Positions 16,643-25,349 of a DNA stretch of 38,227 nucleotides are shown piece after piece. The notes beneath the pieces are model-generated. The model searched no databases. It was not told the DNA's origin and saw only the letters and a list, made by a program, of their open reading frames with translations. This DNA is from Caloramator australicus RC3 (GTDB taxonomy: Bacteria > Bacillota > Clostridia > Clostridiales > Caloramatoraceae): NCBI RefSeq assembly GCF_000297115.1, contig NZ_CAKP01000072.1, positions 1 to 38,227 of the forward strand. Reading direction: 5' to 3'. Numbering within the stretch: the stretch's first letter is position 1; each line of letters opens with the position of its first letter. Position numbers and translations under genes: made by a program.

Positions 16643-17635
16643 ATGAAATATAAAGATGCGGGAGTTAACATCGAGGAGGGCTATAGAGCTGTTAGTCTTA
16701 TAAAGGACATGGCAAGGAAAACCTACAGTAGTAGGGTTTTAAACGGAATTGGAAGCTTTGCGGCCCTTTATGATATAGGAGGGTATAAAAATCCTGTCCT
16801 TGTTTCTGGAACAGATGGTGTTGGAACAAAGCTTGAAATTGCCTTCAAGATGAAAAAATACGATACTGTAGGCATAGACTGCGTTGCAATGTGCGTAAAT
16901 GACATATTATGCCATGGTGCAAGGCCCCTTTTTTTCCTTGATTATTTAGCCTGCGGGAAATTAGATGCTGAAGTTGCAGCACAAATAGTTTCAGGCGTTG
17001 CAAAGGGATGTGAAATTGCAGGTTGTAGCCTTATAGGCGGTGAAACTGCAGAGATGCCTGGATTTTACAAGGAAGGAGATTACGACATAGCAGGCTTTGC
17101 AGTTGGAATCGTTGAAAGGGACAGGATAATAGATGGAAGCAAAATAACAGAAGGGGACGTTTTAATAGGAATTGAATCCTCCGGCCCCCACAGCAACGGC
17201 TACTCTTTGATTAGAAGGATTATAAAGAATTTAGATGCAGAATTTGAAGGAAATAAAATAGGAGAGGTTTTACTAACGCCAACCACTATATATGTCCCTT
17301 ATGTTCTTCCCCTTATAGAAAAATACGAAATAAAGGGAATGGCCCACATAACAGGCGGAGGATTTTATGAGAATATCCCGAGGATGTTTAAGGAGAATTT
17401 TACGGCGGTTATTGATAAAAATTCCTTTAAGATTCCCAAAATATTTGAATATATAATGGATAGCGGGGTTGAGGAAAGGGAGATGTTTAACACCTTCAAC
17501 ATGGGAATTGGATTTGTTTTGTGTGTGGATAAAGGTTTAGCTAAAAATATAGTTGAGGATTTAGAAGGAATGGGTAAAGGAGCGTATATAATCGGCCATG
17601 TTGAAAGGGGCGGTGATGGCGTTTGCATAAAATAG
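16643..17635 (+). CDS. purM: AIR synthetase PurM
   Basis: 330 residues. It closes the imidazole ring, turning FGAM into AIR, the branch point shared with ThiC. The sequence has KDAGVNIEEGYRAV, VSGTDGVGTKLEIAF, CVAMCVNDILCHGARPLFFLDYLA and the glycine-rich GGETAEMPGFY, all standard. I start it at ATG 16643, one base past the purF stop, with GGAAGGA upstream. An in-frame ATG at 16604 would add an atypical arginine-rich tail and overlap purF. Confidence 0.96.
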   Translation: MKYKDAGVNIEEGYRAVSLIKDMARKTYSSRVLNGIGSFAALYDIGGYKNPVLVSGTDGVGTKLEIAFKMKKYDTVGIDCVAMCVNDILCHGARPLFFLDYLACGKLDAEVAAQIVSGVAKGCEIAGCSLIGGETAEMPGFYKEGDYDIAGFAVGIVERDRIIDGSKITEGDVLIGIESSGPHSNGYSLIRRIIKNLDAEFEGNKIGEVLLTPTTIYVPYVLPLIEKYEIKGMAHITGGGFYENIPRMFKENFTAVIDKNSFKIPKIFEYIMDSGVEEREMFNTFNMGIGFVLCVDKGLAKNIVEDLEGMGKGAYIIGHVERGGDGVCIK

Positions 17636-18192
17636 CAGTTTTAGTGTCTGGAAGCGGATCTAATCTTGAGGCTATTATGGATGCAATAGATGATGGTAAA
17701 TTAAACTGCAGCATTGAATTTGTAATTGCCGATAGAAGTTGCTTGGCCATAGAAAGGGCAAAAAAAAGGGGGATAAGGACTGTAGTTTTAGATAGAAGAG
17801 GATTTGGTAAAGAGCTCTCTCAAAGGATATTGGAGATAATAGGAAAGGATTTAGACCTTTTAGTCCTTGCAGGCTTTTTATCCATTTTAGAGGGAGAGAT
17901 ATTAAAGGTTTACAAGGATAAAATAATAAACATCCACCCCTCCCTTTTGCCTAAATTCTCAGGGAAAGGGATGTATGGATTAAGGGTGCATGAGGCTGTT
18001 TTAAAGGAAGGAGAAAAGGAGAGTGGCTGCACCGTTCATTTTGTAGATGAGGGCGTGGATACCGGAAGGATAATTCTTCAAAAAAGGGTTGCTGTTTTAG
18101 AAGGAGATAGTCCTTTTGATTTGTCAAAGAGGGTTTTAGAGGAGGAACACAAACTAATTGTTGAAGCTATAAAAAAGGTATTGGAGGGATAG
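17623..18192 (+). CDS. purN: GAR formyltransferase PurN
   Basis: 189 residues. It formylates glycinamide ribotide using 10-formyltetrahydrofolate. The start motif [16 protein letters not shown], the catalytic HPSLLP stretch ([17 protein letters not shown]) and the DEGVDTG loop are intact. The start appears to be TTG 17623, overlapping purM by 13 bases with GGTGAT just upstream; no ATG or GTG fits in frame nearby. Confidence 0.93.
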   Translation: MHKIAVLVSGSGSNLEAIMDAIDDGKLNCSIEFVIADRSCLAIERAKKRGIRTVVLDRRGFGKELSQRILEIIGKDLDLLVLAGFLSILEGEILKVYKDKIINIHPSLLPKFSGKGMYGLRVHEAVLKEGEKESGCTVHFVDEGVDTGRIILQKRVAVLEGDSPFDLSKRVLEEEHKLIVEAIKKVLEG

Positions 18193-18193
18193 T

Positions 18194-19687
18194 ATGAGGG
18201 CACTTGTCAGCACTTATTATAAAGATGGGATAGAAAATCTCTGTAGATTCCTAGCTGATAAAGGCGTTGAGATCATTTCAACAGGTGGAACCTATAAATT
18301 CTTAAAGGATAAGGGAATACCAGTTATAGAAATAAAGGAGATTACAGGCTTTGAGGAGATACTTGACGGAAGGGTGAAAACCTTACATCCTAACATTCAT
18401 GGGGCAATCCTTGCAATTAGGGATAATAAAGAACATATGGAGACGATAAAACAAAAGGGGATAGGGACCATTGATTTTGTTATAGTTAACCTTTATCCAT
18501 TTTTTGAAAAGGTTCAGGAGGATTTATCCTTTGAGGAGAAGGTTGAGTTTATAGATATCGGAGGCCCTTCAATGCTAAGGGCTGCAGCTAAAAACTTTAA
18601 AGATGTTGTTGTCCTCTGCGACTATAGAGATTATGACAGGGTTATGAAGGAGATTGAAAGGGACGGAAATGTAAGCTATAACACAAGAAAATATCTTGCA
18701 GGTAAAGTCTTTAATTTAACATCAGCCTATGATGCAGCAATTTCTAATTTTCTTCTTGATAATCCTTACCCGGAATACTTATCCATATCATACAAAAAGG
18801 AAGCAGAATTAAGATACGGAGAAAATCCCCACCAGACGGCTGCCTTTTATGTTAAAACTGAAGGCACTGCTGCTATGAAGGATTTTGAAAAGCTAGGAGG
18901 CAAGGAACTTTCCTACAACAACATAAAGGATATGGATGTTGCGTGGAAGGTTGTTTGTGAATTTGATGAGGTTGCTTGTTGTGCAGTAAAGCACAATACA
19001 CCCTGTGGAGTTGCAGTAGGTAAAGACTCTTATGAAGCTTTTTTAAAAACCTTCGAATGCGATCCTGTTTCAATTTTTGGGGGAATAGTTGCCTTAAATA
19101 GCAAGGTTGATAAAAGGACAGCAGAAAAGATGGTTGAAATATTCCTCGAGGTTATCATAGCCCCTGAATATGATGATGATGCCCTTGAGGTTTTAAAGGG
19201 AAAGAAGAATTTAAGAATAATAAAGGCAAAGGTTAAGCCTCAGGATAAATATGAAATGGTAAGCGTAGATGGAGGAATTTTAGTTCAAAGTGTAGATAAT
19301 AAGCTAGTAGATGAAATAAAGGTTGTTACAGAAAAACAGCCAACAGAGGAAGAAATAGAGGAAATGCTCTTTGGGATGAAGGTTGTAAAGTATGTTAAAT
19401 CCAATGCCATAGTTGTGGTAAAGGATAAAAGGGCAGTTGGAATTGCAGGAGGGCAGGTAAATAGAATATGGGCAGCCTGCCAAGCCCTTGAAAGAGGGAA
19501 AGGTGCTGCTGTTTTAGTTTCGGATGCCTTTTTCCCCTTTAGCGATGTCGTTGAGGAGGCGGCAAAGCATAATATTAGAGCAATAATGCAGCCGGGAGGT
19601 TCCCTAAGGGATCAGGATTCAATTGATGCCTGCAACAAATACGGCATTTCAATGGTTTTTACAGGAGTTAGACACTTTAAACATTAA
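18194..19687 (+). CDS. purH: Bifunctional AICAR transformylase/IMP cyclohydrolase PurH
   Basis: 497 residues, slightly shorter than usual. The N-terminal IMP cyclohydrolase part has [25 protein letters not shown] and [14 protein letters not shown]. The C-terminal AICAR transformylase part has [36 protein letters not shown] and the end SDAFFPFSD...[15 protein letters not shown]. It carries out the last two steps to IMP. ATG 18194 follows the purN stop by one base, with GGAGGGAT inside purN. Confidence 0.97.
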   Translation: MRALVSTYYKDGIENLCRFLADKGVEIISTGGTYKFLKDKGIPVIEIKEITGFEEILDGRVKTLHPNIHGAILAIRDNKEHMETIKQKGIGTIDFVIVNLYPFFEKVQEDLSFEEKVEFIDIGGPSMLRAAAKNFKDVVVLCDYRDYDRVMKEIERDGNVSYNTRKYLAGKVFNLTSAYDAAISNFLLDNPYPEYLSISYKKEAELRYGENPHQTAAFYVKTEGTAAMKDFEKLGGKELSYNNIKDMDVAWKVVCEFDEVACCAVKHNTPCGVAVGKDSYEAFLKTFECDPVSIFGGIVALNSKVDKRTAEKMVEIFLEVIIAPEYDDDALEVLKGKKNLRIIKAKVKPQDKYEMVSVDGGILVQSVDNKLVDEIKVVTEKQPTEEEIEEMLFGMKVVKYVKSNAIVVVKDKRAVGIAGGQVNRIWAACQALERGKGAAVLVSDAFFPFSDVVEEAAKHNIRAIMQPGGSLRDQDSIDACNKYGISMVFTGVRHFKH

Positions 19688-19700
19688 AAACTTAAATCTT

Positions 19701-19715
19701 AAGTGCCTGGCACTT
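19701..19715. repeat. AAGTGCC palindrome copy inside pur operon
   Basis: A perfect AAGTGCCTGGCACTT, 13 bases after the purH stop and directly before the purD ribosome site AGGAGGTGAT. In RNA it can form a 7-bp hairpin that leaves the ribosome site free. Confidence 0.85.
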
Positions 19716-19729
19716 TAGGAGGTGATCGG

Positions 19730-20965
19730 ATGAAGGTTTTAGTCATAGGTTCAGGTGGAAGGGAGCATGCAATAGCATGGAAGATAGCTAAAAGCCCCCT
19801 TGTAGAAAGGGTATTTGTTGCCCCAGGAAACGGCGGAACCTATATGGAGGAAAAATGTGAGAATGTCGATTTAAAAGGCATATATGATTATGTTAAATTT
19901 GCCAAGGAAAAGCTTGTAGATGTTACTGTTGTAGGTCCTGAGGCACCTTTAGTTGAGGGAATAGTTGATGAATTTAAAAAGCAAGGCTTAAAAATATTTG
20001 GCCCCTCAAAGGAGGCTGCAAGGCTTGAGGGAAGCAAAATATATGCAAAGGAGTTTATGAAAAGGCACGGCGTAAGGACGGCGGAGTATGAGGTTTTTTA
20101 TGATATAGAAGGGGCAGTGGAGTATATTAAAAAATGCCGATATCCCTGTGTAATAAAGGCTGATGGCCTTGCCCAAGGAAAGGGCGTTGTTATATGCAGT
20201 TCCTTTGCGGAGGCAGAGGATACCTTAAAAAAATTTATGGTGGAGGATGTTTTTAAAGGTTCTGGAAAGAGAATCGTCATTGAGGAGTTTTTAGAAGGAG
20301 TTGAGGCATCAATCCTTTCAATAACCGATGGCAAAACTATTATTCCCTTTATATCTGCAAAAGATCATAAAAGGATATTCGACGGCGACAAGGGACCAAA
20401 TACAGGCGGAATGGGTGTTATCGCACCTAATCCTTATGTTACTGATGAAGTTTTAGAGGATTTTAAGAAAAATATTATGTTACCTACATTAAATGGGATA
20501 AAGGAAGAAGGACTTGATTATCATGGCATAATATTTTTTGGAATTATGATAACCAAAAAGGGAGTTTATCTTTTAGAATACAACGTAAGGATGGGGGACC
20601 CTGAAACTCAGGCCCTTCTTCCCCTTATGAAAAGCGACTTTTTTGAGCTAATTTTAAGGGCTATTGACGGAAAATTAGAGGGATGCAAAGTAGACTGGGA
20701 GAAAGGATATTCCTGCAATGTAGTTGCTGCCTCAAAGGGATATCCAGGCGATATTGAGAAGGGATTTAAGGTTAATATAGGCGATGTTGAAAACAAAATA
20801 TTCATCGCCGGTGCAGAATTTAAGGATGGCAATTTAATCACAACAGGTGGAAGAGTTTTATCGGTAACAGCAGTAGCCGATAACCTTGATAAGGCAAGGC
20901 AAAAGGCCTATGGGGATTTGAAAAGGATTTACTTTGAGGGTATGCAGTATAGAAAAGATATATAG
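19730..20965 (+). CDS. purD: GAR synthetase PurD
   Basis: A 411-residue ATP-grasp enzyme that joins glycine to phosphoribosylamine. It shows MKVLVIGSGGREHAIAWK, VGPEAPLVEGI, CVIKADGLAQGKGVVIC, ISAKDHKRIFDGDKGPNTGGMGVIAPNP and NVRMGDPETQ. I start it at ATG 19730 behind a perfect AGGAGGTGAT; an in-frame GTG at 19703 lies within the palindromic repeat and is rejected. Last gene of the operon, and the only one separated from its neighbour by a gap (42 bases) holding a repeat. Confidence 0.97.
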   Translation: MKVLVIGSGGREHAIAWKIAKSPLVERVFVAPGNGGTYMEEKCENVDLKGIYDYVKFAKEKLVDVTVVGPEAPLVEGIVDEFKKQGLKIFGPSKEAARLEGSKIYAKEFMKRHGVRTAEYEVFYDIEGAVEYIKKCRYPCVIKADGLAQGKGVVICSSFAEAEDTLKKFMVEDVFKGSGKRIVIEEFLEGVEASILSITDGKTIIPFISAKDHKRIFDGDKGPNTGGMGVIAPNPYVTDEVLEDFKKNIMLPTLNGIKEEGLDYHGIIFFGIMITKKGVYLLEYNVRMGDPETQALLPLMKSDFFELILRAIDGKLEGCKVDWEKGYSCNVVAASKGYPGDIEKGFKVNIGDVENKIFIAGAEFKDGNLITTGGRVLSVTAVADNLDKARQKAYGDLKRIYFEGMQYRKDI

Positions 20966-20987
20966 GCAGGGTAACCTGCCTATATAT
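20958..20987. terminator. Bidirectional terminator between purD and AraC-like gene
   Basis: Arms ATATATAGGCAGG (20958-20970) and CCTGCCTATATAT (20975-20987) form a perfect 13-bp stem with a 4-base loop. It contains the purD stop on one strand and touches the stop of the convergent gene on the other. T-runs are weak, so the strong stem probably does the work for both. Confidence 0.75.
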
Positions 20988-21835
20988 TAAATTACTTTAA
21001 ATCTATTCCTGCCTTCTTTTTTAGCAAGAAGCATAGCGTCCTTTACTTTATTTATTATCTCATCATCCGCGGAGCTTATGGTAAAGTTTGTTATTCCAAT
21101 ACTTACTGAAACATCGAAAGAAATATCACCAAATTGAAATTTAGGTTTCATGGCATCTAATATTTTTTGTGAGAGCATTTCAATAAATTCTATTGGTTGA
21201 TGCTTAACTATAACTACAAATTCGTCGTTGCTTATTCTAATAACTTGAGAAGGCAAATTTAATTCTTCTAAAACCTCCTTTATTCTTCTTGGAACTTCAA
21301 TCAAAACTTTATCGCCTATATCATAACCATATATTTTGTTGATGCCTTCAAACTTGTCTATATCAACGTCAAGAATATAGCCGTTTGAAGTGTTATGAAT
21401 TTGTTGAAGAACGGATTCTTTGTTCATTTCTTTATCAACCATATTTTCACCTCCTAAAGAATTACCATACTTTAGTTGAATTTTAGGGAAAACATCAATA
21501 TATTTTCTGAATTCCCTATATTTTTTAGGCGAAACGCCAAATAGTTTTTTAAATGCCCTTGAGAAGGGTTCATATCCTTCATAACCAAATTTTACGGCAA
21601 TGTTTAGTATGCTTAGGTTTGTATATACAAGGAAATATGCAGCCAAAGAAAGCCTTCTTTTTCTAACATAATCCTTAACTGTTGTTCCTAAGATTAAAGA
21701 GAATATAGAGTAAAATGATGAAAGTGACATGAAAGCTATTTTTGCTATATCTTCAACATATATCTTATCTTCAAGATGTTCTTCTATAAAGTCTATGGCT
21801 TCTTGAATTCTTTCAATAACTTGCTTTTCTACCAT
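20987..21835 (-). CDS. AraC-type regulator fused to degenerate GGDEF domain
   Basis: 282 residues. Residues about 1-110 are a two-helix-turn-helix AraC domain at the N-terminus (IAKIAFMSLSSFYSIFSLILG, then ILNIAVKFGYEGYEPFSRAFKKLFGVSPKKYR). After a linker, residues about 150-282 resemble a GGDEF domain (LDVDIDKFEGINKIYGYDIGDKVL, then SFDVSVSIGIT). The signature is SNDEF near residue 203 in place of GGDEF, so cyclic di-GMP synthesis is doubtful and a nucleotide-sensing or dimerising role is more likely. AraC domains usually lie at the C-terminus, so the order is reversed. ATG 21835 follows GGAGGG, which is part of a CCTCCGGAGG palindrome that could mask it. Target genes are unknown. Confidence 0.85.
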   Translation of the reverse strand: MVEKQVIERIQEAIDFIEEHLEDKIYVEDIAKIAFMSLSSFYSIFSLILGTTVKDYVRKRRLSLAAYFLVYTNLSILNIAVKFGYEGYEPFSRAFKKLFGVSPKKYREFRKYIDVFPKIQLKYGNSLGGENMVDKEMNKESVLQQIHNTSNGYILDVDIDKFEGINKIYGYDIGDKVLIEVPRRIKEVLEELNLPSQVIRISNDEFVVIVKHQPIEFIEMLSQKILDAMKPKFQFGDISFDVSVSIGITNFTISSADDEIINKVKDAMLLAKKEGRNRFKVI

Positions 21836-21925
21836 TGTATCCCTCCGGAGGTTCTTTTAATTATATTATATAATTGCTTATTCAATATAACATGACTTTT
21901 TTTGTAAAATATTATAAAATCTTAA

Positions 21926-21948
21926 TCTTAAGTGCCAGGCACTTAAGA
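21926..21948. repeat. AAGTGCC palindrome copy, extended
   Basis: Core AAGTGCCAGGCACTT (21930-21944) inside a 23-base palindrome whose arms add TCTT and AAGA. It lies between the divergent AraC-like and ADP-ribosylglycohydrolase genes, 83 bases before the latter. Confidence 0.85.
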
Positions 21949-22030
21949 AGGAAATTAAACAAAAATGTAGAAGTATTAATTAATCATTATTTGGAAATTT
22001 CTTTTTTAAATTAGGTGGTGAATAATAAAA

Positions 22031-23089
22031 ATGAATAGCAAGAGGGATTCTGAGCATTTTCGAGGATGCCTTTTAGGTGGGGCAATCGGTGATGCATTAG
22101 GATGGCCGGTTGAGTTTTTAAAAAGAGATGAGATTATTAGAAGATTTGGCAAAGAAGGAATTGTTGAGCTTCTTTTAGGTAAAAATGGTAAATCTGAAAT
22201 AACTGACGATACCCAAATGACGCTTTTTACAGCCGAGGGTATACTACGTGCAAAAACAAGATTTGTCTTAAAAGGTATATGCCATCTTCCATCCGTTGTT
22301 TATAATGCCTATAGGCGTTGGCTTATAACTCAAGGATATACAAATATAAAGGACTATGATTTTATAAATAGTGGATGGTTAATAAAAGTAAAGGAACTTC
22401 ATGAGAAAAGAGCACCGGGAATGAGCTGCCTGTCTGCACTTTTAAATGGCAAAATCGGAACAACAAAAGAGCCGATAAATAATAGCAAGGGCTGTGGTGG
22501 AGTTATGCGTATCGCACCAGTAGGACTATTTTATGCCAAAGAATATGCCTTTGACATAGCAGTAGATATAGCAGCACTAACCCACGGACACCCAACAGGT
22601 TATTTATCTGCAGGTGCCCTTGCATACTTAATCGCTTTAATAATTGAAGGTGAGGAATTAGAAAACGCTGCTAATAAAACAATGAACAAACTAAAAGAAT
22701 ATGACAATTATGAAGAGTGCTTTAACAGCTTATCAAAGGCGATAGAACTTACATATAGCGATGTAGAAGATATTGATGCAATTTCTCAGCTTGGTGAAGG
22801 GTGGGTTGCAGAAGAGGCTCTTGGAATATCGGTATACTGTGCATTAAGATATAAAAATGATTTTAAGAAGGCTATAATTACTTCCGTTAATCATGATGGA
22901 GATAGCGACAGCACAGGTGCAATAACAGGCAACATTTTAGGTGCATATTTAGGTGTAAGTAGTATACCAAAAGAGTGGATTGAAAAAGTAGAACTAAAGG
23001 ATGTAATAGTAAAGATAGCTGACGATTTACTAATAGCAAATAAAGAAGATATAGATGAAAATTGGTGGGAGTGTTATCCGGGGTATTAA
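22031..23089 (+). CDS. ADP-ribosylglycohydrolase family protein (DraG-like)
   Basis: A 352-residue all-helical hydrolase. The N-terminal FRGCLLGGAIGDALGWPVEF, the acidic metal-binding EITDDTQMTLFTAEG and the C-terminal NHDGDSDSTGAITGNILGAYLG supply the two-metal site of the family. Members remove ADP-ribose from proteins or nucleic acids, or cleave related compounds. The substrate is unknown and no ADP-ribosyltransferase is visible here. It is followed after 18 bases by the remains of a Sir2-like gene, another NAD-linked function. The ribosome site AGGTGGTGA stands rather far (about 12 bases) from ATG 22031. Confidence 0.9.
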   Translation: MNSKRDSEHFRGCLLGGAIGDALGWPVEFLKRDEIIRRFGKEGIVELLLGKNGKSEITDDTQMTLFTAEGILRAKTRFVLKGICHLPSVVYNAYRRWLITQGYTNIKDYDFINSGWLIKVKELHEKRAPGMSCLSALLNGKIGTTKEPINNSKGCGGVMRIAPVGLFYAKEYAFDIAVDIAALTHGHPTGYLSAGALAYLIALIIEGEELENAANKTMNKLKEYDNYEECFNSLSKAIELTYSDVEDIDAISQLGEGWVAEEALGISVYCALRYKNDFKKAIITSVNHDGDSDSTGAITGNILGAYLGVSSIPKEWIEKVELKDVIVKIADDLLIANKEDIDENWWECYPGY

Positions 23090-23107
23090 ATAAAAGGGGG
23101 ATTTTTT

Positions 23108-23344
23108 ATGAACCTTGTAGCCTTAACAGGTGCTGGAATATCAAAAGCAAGTGGCATTCCAACATTTAATGAAATGGGAAACTTAAGAGAAAAGCTGAGC
23201 AGATCATTTTTCCAAAATAACCCTGAAGAGTTTTATAAAATATTAATTGAAATGAAAGAAAAAATAGAAAGAGCAGAGCCTAACCCTGCTCATATTGCTC
23301 TTGCAAAATATAATGTTCCAATTGTTACTTGGAATCAATTATAA
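23108..23344 (+). pseudogene. Truncated Sir2-family NAD-dependent deacylase
   Basis: 78 codons that match only the N-terminal Sir2 Rossmann part: LVALTGAGISKASGIPTFNEMG holds the NAD-binding GAGxS motif, and PNPAHIALAKYNVPIVTWNQ corresponds to the region before the catalytic TQNIDGLH. The reading frame ends at exactly that point, so the catalytic His, the zinc ribbon and the C-terminal two thirds are missing (sirtuins are usually about 240 residues). A good ribosome site (AAAGGGGG) precedes ATG 23108. The following DNA carries no Sir2 sequence that I can recognise, which suggests a deletion junction and not a simple point mutation. Confidence 0.8.
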
Positions 23345-23510
23345 TTGAATATGCTAAAAAAAGCAGATTAATTTTGAATATTATGTAGATTATGTCACAA
23401 AATATTCTAAAATTAAACTACCAGAGGCGTTATTTAATAATATTGAAAATGACGTAAACAAACAGATCATGCTTGCAAGATTTTTAATAAATTATTCAAG
23501 GAGTATAGCT
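23345..23510 (+). pseudogene. Unidentified gene fragment after Sir2 remnant
   Basis: A stretch with protein-like composition but no start of its own: from 23358 one frame reads KKQINFEYYVDYVTKYSKIK and continues through LPEALFNNIENDVNKQ into the next ORF without a stop. Adding one base to the A7 run at 23356-23362 would extend it upstream through IIEYAKK. It looks like the 3' part of a gene joined to the Sir2 fragment by a deletion. I do not recognise the family. Confidence 0.4.
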
Positions 23511-23876
23511 ATGAATAAAAATAGACCGTTAATTATAACATTTTTTGGATATATAAGCTTATTAGCTGCTTTGCTGGGGATAGTGTCAATAATTCCAGGA
23601 TTTTTGGAACGTTTTAATGTTACTGTTATACAACTACCTATTTTTATAAATAGTATAACAAGGGCGTTATTATCTTTAATTCTTTTAATTGCATCCTATG
23701 GTTTTTTAAAGCTTAAAAGATGGGGCTATTGGTTGATGATAATTTATGATTTTTTTCTAGTAGCATATATTGCTTTTTATAATAAGCATCTTATTGCATC
23801 TACAAATGTTATTATAACTATTATACAATTGATATTTATTTTGCCGACAAAAAAATATTTTTACGAGTCAAATTAA
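23511..23876 (+). CDS. Small four-helix membrane protein, unknown function
   Basis: 121 residues from ATG 23511, which has AAGGAG 7 bases upstream. An in-frame ATG at 23469 lacks a ribosome site and would run through the upstream gene fragment. There are four predicted membrane segments, roughly residues 7-27 (IITFFGYISLLAALLGI), 45-65, 70-92 (GYWLMIIYDFFLVAYIA) and 98-115. It has a basic C-terminal tail and no recognisable catalytic motif. AT-rich composition and its place among gene fragments suggest accessory DNA. Confidence 0.6.
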   Translation: MNKNRPLIITFFGYISLLAALLGIVSIIPGFLERFNVTVIQLPIFINSITRALLSLILLIASYGFLKLKRWGYWLMIIYDFFLVAYIAFYNKHLIASTNVIITIIQLIFILPTKKYFYESN

Positions 23877-23921
23877 GAAATATTATGATTTTTGAAGAAT
23901 TTTAAAGGTTTGGTGAAGTTA

Positions 23922-24121
23922 ATGAAAAAAATAGGTTTCTATTTTTTTTAGGAAGTTTTATTGTTTGTGTAATTGTTTATAATATGAATAGTTTTTATTT
24001 TTCAATTTGGGAAACAGGTCTAAACTTACAAAGTATAAAAATTTTAAAATCAGGAGTTAATGCTAACCGTAATGAATTTAAAATTATTGCAGCAGAAACC
24101 AAAAATAAAAATATTAAATAA
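23922..24121 (+). pseudogene. Small membrane protein broken at a T8 run
   Basis: ATG 23922 starts MKKIGFYFF, a typical signal or membrane start, and stops at TAG 23949 directly after eight T (23942-23949). Adding one T would join it to a 57-codon open frame, beginning LGSFIVCVIVYNM and ending at TAA 24119-24121, for a protein of about 66 residues with a single N-terminal membrane segment. Function unknown. Confidence 0.5.
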
Positions 24122-24126
24122 TAAAA

Positions 24127-24164
24127 CCCCATGATGTTAGGCTTTACGCCTTAACATCATGGGG
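24127..24164. terminator. Bidirectional terminator at end of MFS gene
   Basis: A 12-bp core stem from CCCCATGATGTT (24127-24138) and AACATCATGGGG (24153-24164). On the minus strand it runs into TTTTATTATTT and contains the last codons of the MFS gene; on the plus strand it runs into ATTGTTTTT. Confidence 0.8.
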
Positions 24165-25349
24165 ATTGTTTTTCTTCCAAAGAATAAATACAATTGCTGC
24201 AAGTATTTCGATTGTTACGACATAAATGAATATATAAAGCTTTGAAAAGTCATATAAATAGCCTATTATTGTGCTTCCTAAAAGCATTGATATTCCATAT
24301 ACTGTGTTGAATATTCCGTAGGCTTTACCTCTGTTTTTGATGGGGATTATATCTGCAATAACTGCTTTAATCAATGTTTCATGGATGCTCATAACACATC
24401 CCCATAGGGCAATGGCGATTATAGCTAAAAGGGAACTTTGGGAAAAACCTAAAAGGACGATGGGGATGCTTAATATAGGTATTAAAATTAATGTTCCCAA
24501 GCCCTTTTTATCGTAATACTTACCTACTAATACAGCAAAGGCGCCATCTAGTGCCATTGCAAGGGCATATAAAGTAGGAATTAAGGCCTCTGATAATACT
24601 TTTTGCTTCATCAAATGATAGGATAAAACAGGGAAGTTTGCAAATCCTAAAACGCTTAAAAAAATAAATAAAAGGTAGTGCCAAAAGCTTTTGGATAAAT
24701 TAGCATTGGATATGTTTTTATTGCTGACCTTTGAAGCCTTTTCAAAATCCTCCTCCAAATCCTTAGGCCTTGGGAATTTATATCTTGTATATAACACAAC
24801 GGCTACTGTCAAAATTGCAGGAATCCACATCAATTGAAAGCCTATTTTGTAGCTTCCATAAAAGGAAAGGGCCAAAGTAAATATCATAGGGCCTATTATT
24901 GCACCTAATTGATCAAGAGCTTCACTTATTCCAAAACCAACCCCAGTTCCTACGTGTTTTGTGGCGTGGGATAACATGGTATCCTTTCCGGGATTTCTTA
25001 TTGCCTTACCAAGGCGTTCAAGGATTATAAACAAAGCTGCTATTTTCCAGTTACCGGCAATGGCAAGAAGGGGAACGGAGATTAAAAGGCCATAACCTAA
25101 TATTGCTGCAGCCCAGCTTTTTCCTGTCCTATCCACAAAATAACCTGATAAAATTCTAAAGGCATATCCTAAAAATTCGCCAAAACCCGTTATAACTCCT
25201 ATATAAAGGGCACTTGCACCGAGAAAACCTAGATAATTTCCATATACGCTTCTTGCACCTTCATAGGTTATATCCCCTAAAGCGCTAATAAGTCCAAACA
25301 AGAATATAAATTTTAAGGCTTCCTTCTTCTTATTTGAATCTAAACCCAT
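24144..25349 (-). CDS. MFS transporter
   Basis: About 401 residues with 12 likely membrane helices. The loop after helix 2 reads GYFVDRTGK, close to the MFS signature, and a middle loop (KFPRPKDLEEDFEKASK) separates the two halves. ERLGKAIRNPGKDTMLSHA is a conserved stretch in this MFS group. It is probably a proton-driven exporter; the substrate is unknown. Several starts are possible. I chose ATG 25349 (MGLDSNKKKE), which has AAAGGG 9 bases before it; ATGs at 25358, 25367 and 25388 lack a spaced site. It overlaps the ChrB-like gene by 20 bases, so the two are one operon and probably one resistance function. Confidence 0.85.
   Translation of the reverse strand: MGLDSNKKKEALKFIFLFGLISALGDITYEGARSVYGNYLGFLGASALYIGVITGFGEFLGYAFRILSGYFVDRTGKSWAAAILGYGLLISVPLLAIAGNWKIAALFIILERLGKAIRNPGKDTMLSHATKHVGTGVGFGISEALDQLGAIIGPMIFTLALSFYGSYKIGFQLMWIPAILTVAVVLYTRYKFPRPKDLEEDFEKASKVSNKNISNANLSKSFWHYLLFIFLSVLGFANFPVLSYHLMKQKVLSEALIPTLYALAMALDGAFAVLVGKYYDKKGLGTLILIPILSIPIVLLGFSQSSLLAIIAIALWGCVMSIHETLIKAVIADIIPIKNRGKAYGIFNTVYGISMLLGSTIIGYLYDFSKLYIFIYVVTIEILAAIVFILWKKNNPHDVKA

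Noticed and set aside
19703-19729. Longer PurD starting at GTG 19703
   Set aside because: The added codons are the palindromic repeat; AGGAGGTGAT just before ATG 19730 decides the start.
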